Both the position numbers and the translations under genes were made by a program. A stretch of DNA of 64,000 bases, from positions 1-64,000 of the forward strand of contig CAKVGS010000008.1 in the NCBI GenBank assembly GCA_934747335.1, given 5' to 3'. Shown here one piece after another: positions 1-9,206 of this stretch. The stretch's first letter is position 1; each line of letters opens with the position of its first letter. The notes beneath the pieces are model-generated. The model saw only the letters and a program-made list of their open reading frames with translations, had not been told where the DNA came from and searched no databases. The DNA comes from an uncultured Candidatus Melainabacteria bacterium. GTDB taxonomy: Bacteria; Cyanobacteriota; Vampirovibrionia; Gastranaerophilales; Gastranaerophilaceae.

Positions 1-1046
1 GTTCTCGGGGCGGTCATTTGAATATAATTACTTATGAGTTTTATAATTGCATGTGTTTTTGGGAGATTTTCGGCATTTGTTCCTTCTTCTTTTGATAAAT
101 AAGGAATTGCGTCAAATCTGAAAATATCAATACCAATATTAGTCCAATAATTAATTGTATCCAACCAATAATATAAAACTTCCGGATTTTCCCAATTTAC
201 ATCCAATTGGAACGGATAAAATGTGTGGTAAAAATAGTAGTCTTTACCGTTTAATGTGACTTTGCGGTAATGATTATCGGTGATTTCAGGGAATATCAAT
301 CTTCTTTTTGAAATCTTCCCACTTTTTTCTTTGTATTCAACTATTGTACCGATTTTTTCATCAACATATTTCGTGAATTCAGGCATTTCATCTTTTACGA
401 TAAAATAATCTTTCTTAGAAATATCGCCTTTTAAAAATGCTTGAAACCATTCGTGTTCTTCTGATACGTGGTTCAAAATCAAGTCAGCTTTTATTTTAAA
501 CCCATTTTTCTTTGCCTCTTTTACAAAATCATTAAATTGAGTTTTCCCGCCTAAATCAGCACGTATGTTTCTTGGATTTTTTACATCAAATCCCGCGTCT
601 GACATTGGAGAATCTGCAAAAGGTAACAAATATAATGTTGTTACTCCTAAATCTTTCAGGTAATCAAACATTGCAGAGGTATCTTTAAAAGTGTTTGGTT
701 TTTCGGGAGTTACAACGCCAAATTGATCAACGTAAAACATATAAATAATTTCGTCTTTGTACCAATCGTCAGCTCTTGTTAAATCCTCTTGCTTTAATTC
801 TTCAGGACGGGTTTCAATTTCTTTTTTGGCAATTTGCATTACATGTTCGTAAATTTCTTTTGCTCTATTTTCGCCATAAACTTGTTCAATGCTATTATAT
901 ATTTCATTTTCAATTTTTTTAGGTACAACCACTGTGTTTTCTGTACTTGCAGACTTAATTTCTTTGATTTCGTTATTTGCAAATACCAAAGTGTTGGATG
1001 ATATTATTAAACAACTCAATAAAATTGATAATAACTTTTTATTCAT
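1..1046 (-). CDS. Secreted GH13 alpha-amylase-family enzyme (3' end outside window)
   Basis: Reading the minus strand from the ATG at 1046 gives an open frame that runs off the left edge (348 codons seen). The first ~22 residues (MNKKLLSILLSCLIISSNT...) are a signal peptide, so the enzyme is probably exported. GH13 barrel motifs follow: VDQFGV, a YLKDLGVTTLYLLPF stretch, the conserved ADLILNHVS (region I, Asn-His), and GIDIFRFDAIPYL, whose Asp is the family nucleophile (region II). The acid/base Glu and last Asp regions lie beyond the edge. Substrate is likely an alpha-1,4-glucan or a trehalose-type sugar, which cannot be settled from half a protein. An AGGGAG ribosome site precedes the start. 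Confidence 0.85.
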   Translation of the reverse strand, partial: MNKKLLSILLSCLIISSNTLVFANNEIKEIKSASTENTVVVPKKIENEIYNSIEQVYGENRAKEIYEHVMQIAKKEIETRPEELKQEDLTRADDWYKDEIIYMFYVDQFGVVTPEKPNTFKDTSAMFDYLKDLGVTTLYLLPFADSPMSDAGFDVKNPRNIRADLGGKTQFNDFVKEAKKNGFKIKADLILNHVSEEHEWFQAFLKGDISKKDYFIVKDEMPEFTKYVDEKIGTIVEYKEKSGKISKRRLIFPEITDNHYRKVTLNGKDYYFYHTFYPFQLDVNWENPEVLYYWLDTINYWTNIGIDIFRFDAIPYLSKEEGTNAENLPKTHAIIKLISNYIQMTAPR

Positions 1047-1189
1047 AGAACAATTACTCCCTAAGTCTCTATGTATTAATTTTAGCACAATTTTGATTTT
1101 ATTATTTGTTACAAACTCTTAATGTTTAGTCAATTTTATTGTACAAAAATACTTTATATATATGTGAAGTGTTAACATAGGTAATTGGT

Positions 1190-2038
1190 GTGATAAATCC
1201 TATACTTTATCAAAATCAGGTTGATAAGTACCCTGAAATATATAATGATTATCAGAACATGCGTATGGCTGTACAAGGTAAATCAAGCGATGCCGCGCTT
1301 GAAGCAGTTCCTTTCTATGGAAAGATTAACAGTTTGCCTGACAAGTTGGAGCAAAAAGATTATTTGCCTGCAACAGGTATTGCAACACTTGCGATTATGA
1401 ATGGTCCCGAAGAAATCAATGATGTGATGAGTGCGTATAAACAAATTAAAAACGGTTTTCCAAAACCTGTTTCGTTCCATTCGGGTTATGATAACAAGAA
1501 AGCGCAACATCCGTTTTCATTCTTCCGCGGAACAATTTTGCATAAATATTTAAATCCATTGTCTGAAGATTGTCCAAATCCGAAAATTGCAGGTTGGTTA
1601 CTTCGTCAAGACAAATGTTTGTGGGACACAAAGTTCGGGGAATGGGTTCAGGAAAAATTTAAAATTAAAACAAATAATATTAAAACCAATATTGAAACAA
1701 TAGATTCCTGCATAAATGATAAAAAATTCGTTCTAGCATATTCTCTAAAAACAAATAACCCTTTTAAAGATATAGCCACAAGAGCCCTAACTAGAACTAC
1801 TAAACTGGGAACAATAGCTCTTGGGAGCATCGAAGCTGCACATATTGCCCATGAAGTTTCTAATGGTAAGAATTTCTTTGAAGAAGCAGGAAAATCAGTT
1901 TTAACATTAGGAACAACAACAGTTGCAACAGGTGTTTTGGGTGCAATTGGTGCAAAACATCTTGGACCAACAGGCTCATTGGTTGGCATCAGCGCAGGTA
2001 CTTTAATCGGGGCTTTGACAAATAATGCTATGAATTAG
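1190..2038 (+). CDS. Hypothetical protein with Gly-rich C-terminal membrane segment
   Basis: A 282-residue frame starting at GTG. An in-frame stop at 1178 limits the start, and the ribosome site (AGG) is weak, so the N-terminus is uncertain or truncated. The middle (about residues 95-165) is rich in aromatic residues and Cys/Trp. The last ~60 residues form two Gly/Ala-rich hydrophobic stretches (SVLTLGTTTVATGVLGAIGA and the GSLVGISAGTLIGAL run), like a hairpin membrane anchor. I do not recognise the family. It is divergent from the amylase and its end overlaps the convergent small gene at 2028 by 11 bp. Confidence 0.6.
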   Translation: MINPILYQNQVDKYPEIYNDYQNMRMAVQGKSSDAALEAVPFYGKINSLPDKLEQKDYLPATGIATLAIMNGPEEINDVMSAYKQIKNGFPKPVSFHSGYDNKKAQHPFSFFRGTILHKYLNPLSEDCPNPKIAGWLLRQDKCLWDTKFGEWVQEKFKIKTNNIKTNIETIDSCINDKKFVLAYSLKTNNPFKDIATRALTRTTKLGTIALGSIEAAHIAHEVSNGKNFFEEAGKSVLTLGTTTVATGVLGAIGAKHLGPTGSLVGISAGTLIGALTNNAMN

Positions 2039-2291
2039 AACGTTTAAAATATTTAAGGGTTTCTTCAATTCCTTCATCAGTTTTATTCATGAACTTTTTA
2101 ACAGCATTAACTGTATCAATAGCATCTTGACGTGAAATTTTTTTAAACAAAAATACATCAAAACGCAACTGCATCAGCCATTCACCTGATACATTTTCAA
2201 CTCTGCTATAATCTTTTTTTGCCCAAGCCATGTACTTTTGATTTACGGCTTGGAATTGTGGTTGTTGGGTTGTTATTTTTTGAATACGCAT
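2028..2291 (-). CDS. Small hypothetical protein with leader-type N-terminus
   Basis: 87 residues, starting MRIQKITTQQPQFQAVNQKY. The beginning follows the pattern seen in other unknowns of this window: M, a basic residue, I, two residues, I, then a polar stretch and a Phe-Gln-Ala (positions 13-15). The rest is predicted helical and amphipathic, with no known domain. A ribosome site (AAGGAG) lies just upstream on the minus strand. Function unknown. Confidence 0.6.
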   Translation of the reverse strand: MRIQKITTQQPQFQAVNQKYMAWAKKDYSRVENVSGEWLMQLRFDVFLFKKISRQDAIDTVNAVKKFMNKTDEGIEETLKYFKRSNS

Positions 2292-2334
2292 ATAGACTCC
2301 TTGAAATTATTCTAACATAAAATTATTATTTTTC

Positions 2335-2354
2335 GTTGGGCAAGTATGCCCAAC
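2335..2354. repeat. Intergenic hairpin repeat, GTTGGGCA type
   Basis: GTTGGGCA and TGCCCAAC flank a 4-base loop (AGTA). A near-identical hairpin (loop GGTA) occurs at 52460-52479, and related GTTGGGC hairpins occur at 2508 and 16443, so this is an interspersed repeat rather than a gene-specific terminator. Confidence 0.75.
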
Positions 2355-2385
2355 CGACATTTAAAATGGGCAATTGAAAAGGCAA

Positions 2386-2412
2386 ACCCTCGTAGCGCAA
2401 GACTACGAGGGT
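2386..2412 (-). terminator. Candidate flagellin terminator
   Basis: A perfect 10-bp stem (ACCCTCGTAG / CTACGAGGGT) with a 7-base loop lies 140 bp past the flagellin stop on the minus strand. It is followed on that strand by TTTGCCTTTT. The U-run is interrupted, so strength is uncertain. Confidence 0.6.
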
Positions 2413-2507
2413 CATTGAAAGGACCTTTATTATCTTCTATTATTTTTTCGCGTAACAAAACTTGAGCAGGTCAAAATAAACCTAACTTTTATTTGTTGGA
2501 ACCGTAG

Positions 2508-2526
2508 GTTGGGCTTTCAGCCCAAC
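2508..2526. repeat. Intergenic hairpin repeat, GTTGGGC-TTTCA-GCCCAAC
   Basis: A 7-bp stem with loop TTTCA. The same 19 bases plus flanking TAG recur at 16443-16461 between nifU and the next gene. It lies between the flagellin stop and its likely terminator. Confidence 0.75.
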
Positions 2527-2551
2527 AAGACTGCATATTGCAAATCAATTA

Positions 2552-3574
2552 CTAAATTAAGTTCAAAGCAATTGAAGGCTGTTGGTTAGCCGTTGCTAAC
2601 AATGTTGCTGTTGCTTGTTGCAAGATTTGATACTTAATATAGTTTGATGATTCAGTTGCTGCATCAGCATCCTTGATTGTAGATACAGCTTCTGTCAAAT
2701 TTTCTCTTTGAACATCTGTTGAATCGATTGCTGAATCTAATCTGTTCATATATGCACCAATTTTAGTACATCTTAGAGAAATATTATCAATCGCATCATC
2801 AATTTGGTCAATAAATGCTCTGGCGGTTGAATCATTTTTGTAGATAGCATTAGTGATAGATGTTAATGTTGCACCATTAAGACTTCCATTGTTTACTATA
2901 CCATCTTTGTTCAATTGGTATGCTAAAGCACTTGCATAGTACTTACCGTCTTCTGCTTTATAAGTATGGTCAGCATCTTCTGTTTGAGCGCTTGTTAAAT
3001 CCATCTTTGAAATATCGGATTTAGAACTAAATCCGAAAATCATTGATGATTCTGCACTTGCAAATAAGAATGCATCCATTGTGATTACACATCTTTGATT
3101 TGAATACAAACCAACTTGAAGATTGATATCAGTTGTTCTTGAACCATCTAAAAGGTATGTATCATTGAAATCTGTAATCTTACACAAACGGTTGATTTCA
3201 TCCATTCTCTGTGTAACTTCCAACGCGATAGCATTTAACGAAGCAGAACCGTAAGTTCCGTTCGCTGCTTGCATTGTTAAATCTCTAATTCTTTGTAAGT
3301 AGTCGTTAATGATATCCAAAACGCCTTCTTGAGTTGTAAGCATATCCAAACCCATTTGAGCGTTAGTTTCGATGATATCGTAACCGCTTACTTTAGCTTC
3401 CATGCCGGTATAAACTGCATAACCGGCTGCGTCATCCTTAGCAGAGTTTATCTTGAAGCCCGTAGATAATTTCTCCATTGCTGAGTTCATGCCTTTTGTT
3501 GCACTTCTTAGGTACTTTTGACATGTAAGGGATGACAAATTCGTGTTAATTGTTAATGTAGAAGTTGATCCCAT
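2552..3574 (-). CDS. fliC: Flagellin
   Basis: A 340-residue flagellar filament subunit. The N-terminal D0/D1 helix is typical: INTNLSSLTCQKYLRSA, then STGFKINSAKDDAAGYAV (about 38-55), which matches the conserved LSSGLRINSAKDDAAG block. The C-terminal D0/D1 region (about 270-340) contains IDSTDVQRENLTEAVSTIKD and ends in helical QQATATLLATANQQPSIALNLI-type sequence. The central variable domain is short. A consensus-like sigma-28 promoter lies upstream at 3617-3643 and AAAGGAA precedes the ATG. It stands alone here, away from the flagellar trio at 52.7-55.1 kb. Exported by the flagellar apparatus rather than by a signal peptide. Confidence 0.95.
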   Translation of the reverse strand: MGSTSTLTINTNLSSLTCQKYLRSATKGMNSAMEKLSTGFKINSAKDDAAGYAVYTGMEAKVSGYDIIETNAQMGLDMLTTQEGVLDIINDYLQRIRDLTMQAANGTYGSASLNAIALEVTQRMDEINRLCKITDFNDTYLLDGSRTTDINLQVGLYSNQRCVITMDAFLFASAESSMIFGFSSKSDISKMDLTSAQTEDADHTYKAEDGKYYASALAYQLNKDGIVNNGSLNGATLTSITNAIYKNDSTARAFIDQIDDAIDNISLRCTKIGAYMNRLDSAIDSTDVQRENLTEAVSTIKDADAATESSNYIKYQILQQATATLLATANQQPSIALNLI

Positions 3575-3616
3575 AATAAATTCCTTTCAATAAATTTATT
3601 TTGCCTTTCCCTATAA

Positions 3617-3643
3617 ATTACGGCACGATAAAAAATAACTTTA
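3617..3643 (-). promoter_or_regulatory. Sigma-28 (FliA)-type promoter of flagellin
   Basis: On the minus strand TAAAGTTA, an 11-base spacer, then GCCGTAAT. The FliA/SigD consensus is TAAAGTTT-N11-GCCGATAA. The position gives a leader of about 35 nt to the flagellin ATG. Confidence 0.8.
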
Positions 3644-3787
3644 CAACTTTAGTTGTAGAATCATCCATTTGGAGGATAAGGAAAGCTGAAAGCTAGTAAT
3701 TACAATCTTTTGCAAAATTTAAAAAATATGCTTTTTTTGTAACACTTATAACTAAAGTTGTAGATGCTATAAAAAATATAATTAATA

Positions 3788-5194
3788 CTAATCTATATTT
3801 GTTCTGATAAATTCTATTGTTCTTTTTATTTCAGGATGTTCTGTAATAAACTCTAAAGGTAATTTTTCAAGCAAGTTTGCAGCTTCTTTGATTGTTGCTT
3901 TTGAATATTCGGGTTTAGTTTTTCTAAGTAATTTAGCTGAATCAACTTTTGAAAAGATTAAGTATTTTAGATATTCGTTTTTAGGTTTTAAATGTTTTCT
4001 TTCAGGCAAGCTATCATAATTTTCAATAATATTTGTTAGCGCCTTTATGTTAGATTGTAGAGATTTTAGCAAAGAAGAGAATGTTACTGCTTTTATATCT
4101 TTTCTGCATAGATTTTTTAGATAATTGTGAAAATACAATACTCCGAAATCATCGTTATTCTTTTCTCTCAGTTCTTGCTGTTTTAGTATTACACTTTTAA
4201 GATTTTTAATATTATCTTGAGTTTTACTTGTTAAAATATTACAAATTCTATCCGCGAGATAAAAATTTCCTAAATCTGCCAGTTCGTCTGTAAGTTGTAA
4301 TGATTTATATACAAATTTATCTTCGTAAGAATTTTGTTTAAATTCGTCATACAATGAAGCAAAGCAGTCATCAAAAAGTGAGTTTTCGATTGGAGCATTC
4401 TCTTTTGTTGCTTCAATAATACTTCTACGTATATTAGAAAATTTTTCCATTGGATTATTAAAGTTTGTATTCTTACAAAGTGTAATATTTGTTAATTCTA
4501 TATTTATATACTTTTTTAATCCGCAATAAGTTTTTTCGTTTTCAGTTCTATATTGTTCGCTCACTTTTTGCATGTCATTATATGCAGATAGTAATTCTTT
4601 TCTTGCGTCATGTTTGTTTGTAATTCCTAATTCTTTTGCAATATCACATTTTGTTCTTACCAGTAGCTCTATGTAAGTGTCTTTTTTATTCATTTGACGT
4701 GAAATTGTTCTATAATTTTTCCCTGCCGCATCATAGTCAGAACAAATTTTGCTCAATGCTTTTTTTCTTAAAGCTAAACAAGCCATGTAGTTTGAACCAT
4801 GAATTTGATACGCTTTATATAAATTACAAAGTTCTCCTGTGCGTGCAGCCACATGTACACTATCTTTTTGCATTCTTGCAATTTTCAGTGCTTTAGGAAT
4901 AAGTTGTTTTAATATAATGGGGTTATCATTGTTAAATTTTATTAGAAAACTGTATATAATACCTGCTAAGTTATCTTGTTTTGCATTAAGCATTTTATCA
5001 GCTAGAACAGTCAAACAGTTATTTAATAGATTGCTTTTTTCTGGGGTATTACATTTTTCGCCAGCTAAGAATAAATCGCATGCAAAAGCTTCAGGCTTAA
5101 CGCTATTAATGTGTGATTTGTCCATGTAGCTTTCTACATTAGACAATATTTTGCTTAAAGGTATTTCTTCAGGATTAATTCTATTTATTTTCAT
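3788..5194 (-). CDS. Large all-helical hypothetical protein
   Basis: 468 residues beginning MKINRINPEEIPLSKILSNV. The sequence is almost entirely polar/amphipathic helix with regularly spaced Leu/Ala/Tyr, reminiscent of TPR or helical solenoid repeats, but no canonical TPR signature could be assigned. There is no signal peptide and no membrane segment. The MKI..I start is shared with other unknowns here, although the later F[KRQE][GAS] element is not evident. Monocistronic and divergent from the Fic gene. Function unknown. Confidence 0.7.
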   Translation of the reverse strand: MKINRINPEEIPLSKILSNVESYMDKSHINSVKPEAFACDLFLAGEKCNTPEKSNLLNNCLTVLADKMLNAKQDNLAGIIYSFLIKFNNDNPIILKQLIPKALKIARMQKDSVHVAARTGELCNLYKAYQIHGSNYMACLALRKKALSKICSDYDAAGKNYRTISRQMNKKDTYIELLVRTKCDIAKELGITNKHDARKELLSAYNDMQKVSEQYRTENEKTYCGLKKYINIELTNITLCKNTNFNNPMEKFSNIRRSIIEATKENAPIENSLFDDCFASLYDEFKQNSYEDKFVYKSLQLTDELADLGNFYLADRICNILTSKTQDNIKNLKSVILKQQELREKNNDDFGVLYFHNYLKNLCRKDIKAVTFSSLLKSLQSNIKALTNIIENYDSLPERKHLKPKNEYLKYLIFSKVDSAKLLRKTKPEYSKATIKEAANLLEKLPLEFITEHPEIKRTIEFIRTNID

Positions 5195-5328
5195 ATCTTT
5201 AATAAAAACGCTAAAAAATTTTTTTTGCTACCTGTTTTGTAAATTTATATCAAAGAACTTGAAAAAACTTTGTTCATAGTTTATACTTTTAAAATATTAG
5301 AACTGTAAACTGTGAAGTAGAGTAAACT

Positions 5329-6243
5329 ATGTTAAAAGAAATTGAAAAGCATCAAAATCTGTTAATTAAATTATTAGAAAACAAAGATAATCGAGCAAGC
5401 TTATACAAATGGCTGCGTTCAGAGTTGGCATATACTTCTAATGCGATTGAAGGTAACACTTTGACAAGAAAAGAAACAGAACTTGTAATTGAAGAGAACC
5501 TAACATCTTCTTCCAAACCTTTGATGTATTACCAAGAAGCTGTAAATCACTCTAAAGCATTTGAATATATTCTTGAACTTGTAAACAAAAATGTCAGGAT
5601 TGGTGAGAAAGAATTGTTACATCTGCACAAACTGATTCTATCAGGTATAAATACGGAGGAAGCAGGTTTTTACAGAAATTGCATGGTTAGAATTTCAGGC
5701 TCAAGAGTAATATTGCCGAATCCGATAAAAGTTCCTGCTCTAATGGAAAACTTTTGTAGTTGGTTAAAAGAACAAGATATTACTAATCCGATTACTGCAA
5801 TATTATCTCATCTCAAGTTTGTTTCTATACACCCATTTGTTGATGGTAACGGAAGATGTGCCAGATTGTTAATGAATGCTTTATTATTACAGGCGGGTTT
5901 AGTGCCAATAATTATTCAACCGAGAGATAGAAAGAAATACTTGAGTGTTATAGAACAAGCTCAATTGACACAAAAAGCAAACGATTATATAAACTATATG
6001 CAATCACTACTATTAAGGTCAATGAAAATTATTATATCAATGCTTGATACTGATAAAGCGGATGTTAAACCAAATGAATTATTAACAATTTCCCAATTTG
6101 CAAAATTAGTTGGGGTGCCAAAATCTACTATCAGATATTGGGTTAAGAATGATAAATTTGCTCCTCATTCTTATACGGATTCAGGTTATATGTTATTTGT
6201 TAGAGGTCAAGTTGAAGAAGCCGGTAAACTAAAAAAATATTAA
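5329..6243 (+). CDS. Fic-domain protein with C-terminal MerR-like HTH
   Basis: 304 residues. The Fic core motif HPFVDGNGRCAR (168-179) is intact, with the catalytic His and the anion-binding Gly-Asn-Gly-Arg, so AMP-transfer (or a related transfer) is expected. An N-terminal inhibitory-helix motif SNAIEG (37-42; S/T-x3-E-G/N) marks a class II, self-inhibited Fic protein. The C-terminal ~50 residues (LLTISQFAKLVGVPKSTIRYWVKND...) look like a MerR-type winged helix, suggesting DNA binding or autoregulation. No antitoxin partner is adjacent. The target is unknown. Confidence 0.9.
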   Translation: MLKEIEKHQNLLIKLLENKDNRASLYKWLRSELAYTSNAIEGNTLTRKETELVIEENLTSSSKPLMYYQEAVNHSKAFEYILELVNKNVRIGEKELLHLHKLILSGINTEEAGFYRNCMVRISGSRVILPNPIKVPALMENFCSWLKEQDITNPITAILSHLKFVSIHPFVDGNGRCARLLMNALLLQAGLVPIIIQPRDRKKYLSVIEQAQLTQKANDYINYMQSLLLRSMKIIISMLDTDKADVKPNELLTISQFAKLVGVPKSTIRYWVKNDKFAPHSYTDSGYMLFVRGQVEEAGKLKKY

Positions 6244-6360
6244 ATTTATTTGTAATGTACTTATGATTTTTTACTGAAAATAAATATTTAAAATCTATCC
6301 ACTTCGGCAATAAAATTTTTTCATCTTCGCATGTAATTTATTTATAAAAGGAGATGATTT

Positions 6361-6933
6361 ATGAAACTTGAACAATCTGAAACATTACAGTGCTTGGTAA
6401 ATGCTTTTGCAGGAGAGTCACAAGCAAGAAATCGCTATACATTTTTTGCAAAAATAGCAAAACAAGAAGGATATGAACAAATCAGTCAAATATTTTTAGA
6501 TACTGCTGAAAACGAAAAAGAACATGCTAAATTATTTTATAAACATATTCCTAATGCAGAACACCTTGCTGTTACAGGTGCTTATCCGTTTTTTTATGGT
6601 GATACTTATGAAAATCTTAGAGCAGCTTCATCGGGTGAACGAGAGGAATGGGAAATTTTATACAGAAAATCTGCACAAGTTGCTAAAGAAGATGGATTTG
6701 ATGATATTTTCAGATTGTTCAATAATGTTGCAGAAATTGAAAAACATCACAGTCATAGGTTTGAACTTTTAGCTGAGGAATTAAAGGATGAAGCAATTTT
6801 TAAAAAAGAAGAAGTGACACAATGGGTGTGTAGAAAATGCGGGCATATTCATATAGGAAAAGAAGCACCATGCCAATGTCCTGTTTGTGAACACCCTCAA
6901 GCATATTTTCAGATATTTGTAGAAAAATTTTAA
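6361..6933 (+). CDS. rbr: Rubrerythrin
   Basis: 190 residues. It has an N-terminal ferritin-like diiron domain with two E..ExxH pairs (GESQARNRY; ENEKEHAKLF; later EIEKHHSHRF), and a C-terminal rubredoxin-type iron site with two Cys pairs (CRKCG and CPVC, about 157-181). Rubrerythrins reduce hydrogen peroxide in anaerobes, taking electrons from rubredoxin-like donors. AGGAGATG upstream of the ATG is a strong ribosome site. It is transcribed alone and ends at a bidirectional terminator. Cytoplasmic. Confidence 0.95.
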   Translation: MKLEQSETLQCLVNAFAGESQARNRYTFFAKIAKQEGYEQISQIFLDTAENEKEHAKLFYKHIPNAEHLAVTGAYPFFYGDTYENLRAASSGEREEWEILYRKSAQVAKEDGFDDIFRLFNNVAEIEKHHSHRFELLAEELKDEAIFKKEEVTQWVCRKCGHIHIGKEAPCQCPVCEHPQAYFQIFVEKF

Positions 6934-6939
6934 ATTAAA

Positions 6940-6967
6940 AAAAGGTGGAAAAATTTTTCCACCTTTT
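6940..6967. terminator. Bidirectional Rho-independent terminator (rubrerythrin / yvcK)
   Basis: A 28-bp near-perfect palindrome with core AAAAGGTGGAAAAA followed by its complement TTTTTCCACCTTTT. It sits between the two convergent stops and has T-runs on both strands. Confidence 0.9.
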
Positions 6968-6969
6968 GC

Positions 6970-8280
6970 CTATTTCTTTATTGTCCTTCGATACCAATAA
7001 TAAACAGCTCTTGCGACTCTATGCGAACTGTGTCTTACAAGTCCCTGTTTATTTTCTTGAAGCAATTTTTGTGAAACAACTTCAATACCGATTGGAGCAA
7101 TATTTTCCATATCCAGTCTTACAGGAATTGAACCGCTCTTTGCGTAACCTTCTGAGATATTATCAGGTAAGCTATCGTTTACAAGCACCGCATCAATAAT
7201 CTTTTTGCCGTTAGCGTGACTGATTAAGGCATTTACGTGGCTTGCAACCGAATAGTTATCTGTTTCTCCGGGTTGAGTCATAATATTACAAACATAAATC
7301 TTTTTAGCAGTTGATTTTGTAATCGCTTCAACAATTCCATCAACCAAAAGGTTTGGAATAACACTTGTATACAAACTTCCGGGGCCAAGAATAATTAAAT
7401 CAGCCTCTTTAATCGCAGTTATTGCTTCCGGTAACGCTTTACAGTGTTCAGGTTCTGTAAACAAACGTTTGATTTTGCCGTGAGCTTCAGGAATATTTGA
7501 TTCACCATGAACGATTTTTCCATCTTCAAAAACAGCTGCAAGCTTCATATCATCTAATGTTGCAGGAAGAACCACACCTCTAATATTTAATACATTTGAA
7601 GATTCTTTTACGGCTCTAACCATATCGCCTGTAATCGCGCAAAGTGCAGTTAAGAACAAGTTGCCAAAGCTATGACCTTCCAAGCCTTCGCCGTTTTTGA
7701 AACGATATTGGAAAAGTTCCGTAATCATATCTTCATCATCTGCTAAAGCTGCTATACAGTTTCTAATATCTCCCGGTGGCAAAATACCCATTTCTTCTCT
7801 TAGTCTGCCTGAACTTCCGCCATCATCACCAACCGTAACAATTGCAGTTACGTTGTTTGTATATTTTTTAATTCCGCGAAGAAGCATTGAAAGACCTGTT
7901 CCGCCACCTATCGCAACGATTTTTGCGCCTTTATTTAGTTTTCTTCTTCTGTATAATTTTTCTAAGTTAGAACTGTTACCTTTAGAGGAATCCATATCCA
8001 TGATTGATAGCGTTGTTTTTTGCCATCCTTTAAAGAATATTGCGCCGCCAATTAAGATAAAAATGGCTGCCAATACGTTTGAAGGTAAAACTAAAGCGGC
8101 TTTTCTGATTAATTCCAAGGTTAAATAAATTGGTCTAACATTCGCTAAAACCATAAAACCAAGCACAATCATAATTGAGCCTAAAAAGATTAAAAGAAAC
8201 CATCTTTTAACTTCTAACCCCGGTAAAAGCCAACCTGCGTCTTTTTTTAAATCAACATTTTCTTTAAAATTAAAAGCCAT
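6970..8280 (-). CDS. yvcK: YvcK/GlmR-family protein with N-terminal membrane segments
   Basis: 436 residues from the ATG at 8280. I chose this start because it lies 2 nt after the upstream stop and has GGGTGG in front; an alternative ATG at 8295 would overlap that gene. Two membrane helices (about 22-45 and 58-83) precede the CofD-like/YvcK domain with VAIGGGTGLSMLLRGIK (about 123), TVGDDGGSSGRLR and PPGDIRNCIAAL. Family members bind UDP-GlcNAc and help growth on gluconeogenic carbon and cell-wall balance. The extra membrane anchor is common in Gram-negative and cyanobacterial forms. Likely co-transcribed with pxpA. Confidence 0.9.
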   Translation of the reverse strand: MAFNFKENVDLKKDAGWLLPGLEVKRWFLLIFLGSIMIVLGFMVLANVRPIYLTLELIRKAALVLPSNVLAAIFILIGGAIFFKGWQKTTLSIMDMDSSKGNSSNLEKLYRRRKLNKGAKIVAIGGGTGLSMLLRGIKKYTNNVTAIVTVGDDGGSSGRLREEMGILPPGDIRNCIAALADDEDMITELFQYRFKNGEGLEGHSFGNLFLTALCAITGDMVRAVKESSNVLNIRGVVLPATLDDMKLAAVFEDGKIVHGESNIPEAHGKIKRLFTEPEHCKALPEAITAIKEADLIILGPGSLYTSVIPNLLVDGIVEAITKSTAKKIYVCNIMTQPGETDNYSVASHVNALISHANGKKIIDAVLVNDSLPDNISEGYAKSGSIPVRLDMENIAPIGIEVVSQKLLQENKQGLVRHSSHRVARAVYYWYRRTIKK

Positions 8281-8282
8281 AA

Positions 8283-9077
8283 TTAATCCACCCATCCTGA
8301 AGCTTTAGCGTTAATATAGTTAACAGGTGCAGGAGTGATAAGATTTCTCGCCTGTTGGATTAACTCTAAAGAATTTTTGTACTTGTTTGAAAAATGTATT
8401 GTATCAACTTCCGCAAAGCTCAAACCGCCTAAATTATTACGGATTTGAGAAGTGTGAAGAAGATGTTGGAAACGTTTGATTAATTCATAATTATTTGTGT
8501 TATCAGGAACTGAATAATCAATTGTCAAATCTGCGTTATAAGTTTTTTCAAGGCTTAATTCTTGAGCAACTTGAATATTTACATAATCACCGATTTTTGT
8601 TGTGATATCGCCAACAGGCGCAACGTAAACAAGCCAATCGGAGCATTTTTTAATAGCTTTAGCAATATTTGCCGAGAAAGTAAAATCTTCGCCTGCCATT
8701 TTGTACATAGCACCGTGAGGACGAACATGTTCTATGCTTAAGCCGTAAGCTTTTGCAAAAGACATAATTGCACCAACTTGGTAAACTACAAGAGCCTCAA
8801 GTTCGTCTTCTTTAAGTTCAACGGGTCTGTATCCGAAACCTTGAATATCGTTAAAACCGATGTGTGCGCCAATTGCAACATTTTTTTCTTTAGCTTTAAG
8901 CATAGCTTCTTTGATAGTTACAGGGTCACCGGCATGGAAACCGCAAGAAATGTTCACTGAGCTTACATAATCCAAAAGCTCGTATTCTTGAATGTTTTTA
9001 TAAATCCCGTAAGCCTGCGCCAAATCGCAGTTAAAATCAATGTTCTTGATTGGTTTTCTTTCAATAACGTCCTGCAT
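8283..9077 (-). CDS. pxpA: LamB/YcsF family, 5-oxoprolinase subunit A-like
   Basis: 264 residues with the family landmarks: DFNCDLAQAYG near the N-terminus, VNISCGFHAGDP, GAHIGFNDIQGFGYR and VRPHGAMYK. In other bacteria PxpA works with PxpB and PxpC to open 5-oxoproline to glutamate using ATP. Neither partner is adjacent here, so either they lie elsewhere or the protein has another amide-related role. AGGGGAG precedes the ATG. Its stop is 2 nt before the yvcK start, so the two are probably translationally coupled. Confidence 0.85.
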   Translation of the reverse strand: MQDVIERKPIKNIDFNCDLAQAYGIYKNIQEYELLDYVSSVNISCGFHAGDPVTIKEAMLKAKEKNVAIGAHIGFNDIQGFGYRPVELKEDELEALVVYQVGAIMSFAKAYGLSIEHVRPHGAMYKMAGEDFTFSANIAKAIKKCSDWLVYVAPVGDITTKIGDYVNIQVAQELSLEKTYNADLTIDYSVPDNTNNYELIKRFQHLLHTSQIRNNLGGLSFAEVDTIHFSNKYKNSLELIQQARNLITPAPVNYINAKASGWVD

Positions 9078-9206
9078 TCTTATCTCCCCTAAACTACGTT
9101 ATTATTATACTACAAAATAAGAATTTTAATACATCTGTTTGCTGATTGAAAGATTTTTATATTTATAATAAAACTTTACAATCGGTCTTACAAAAAGGAG
9201 AGTTAT

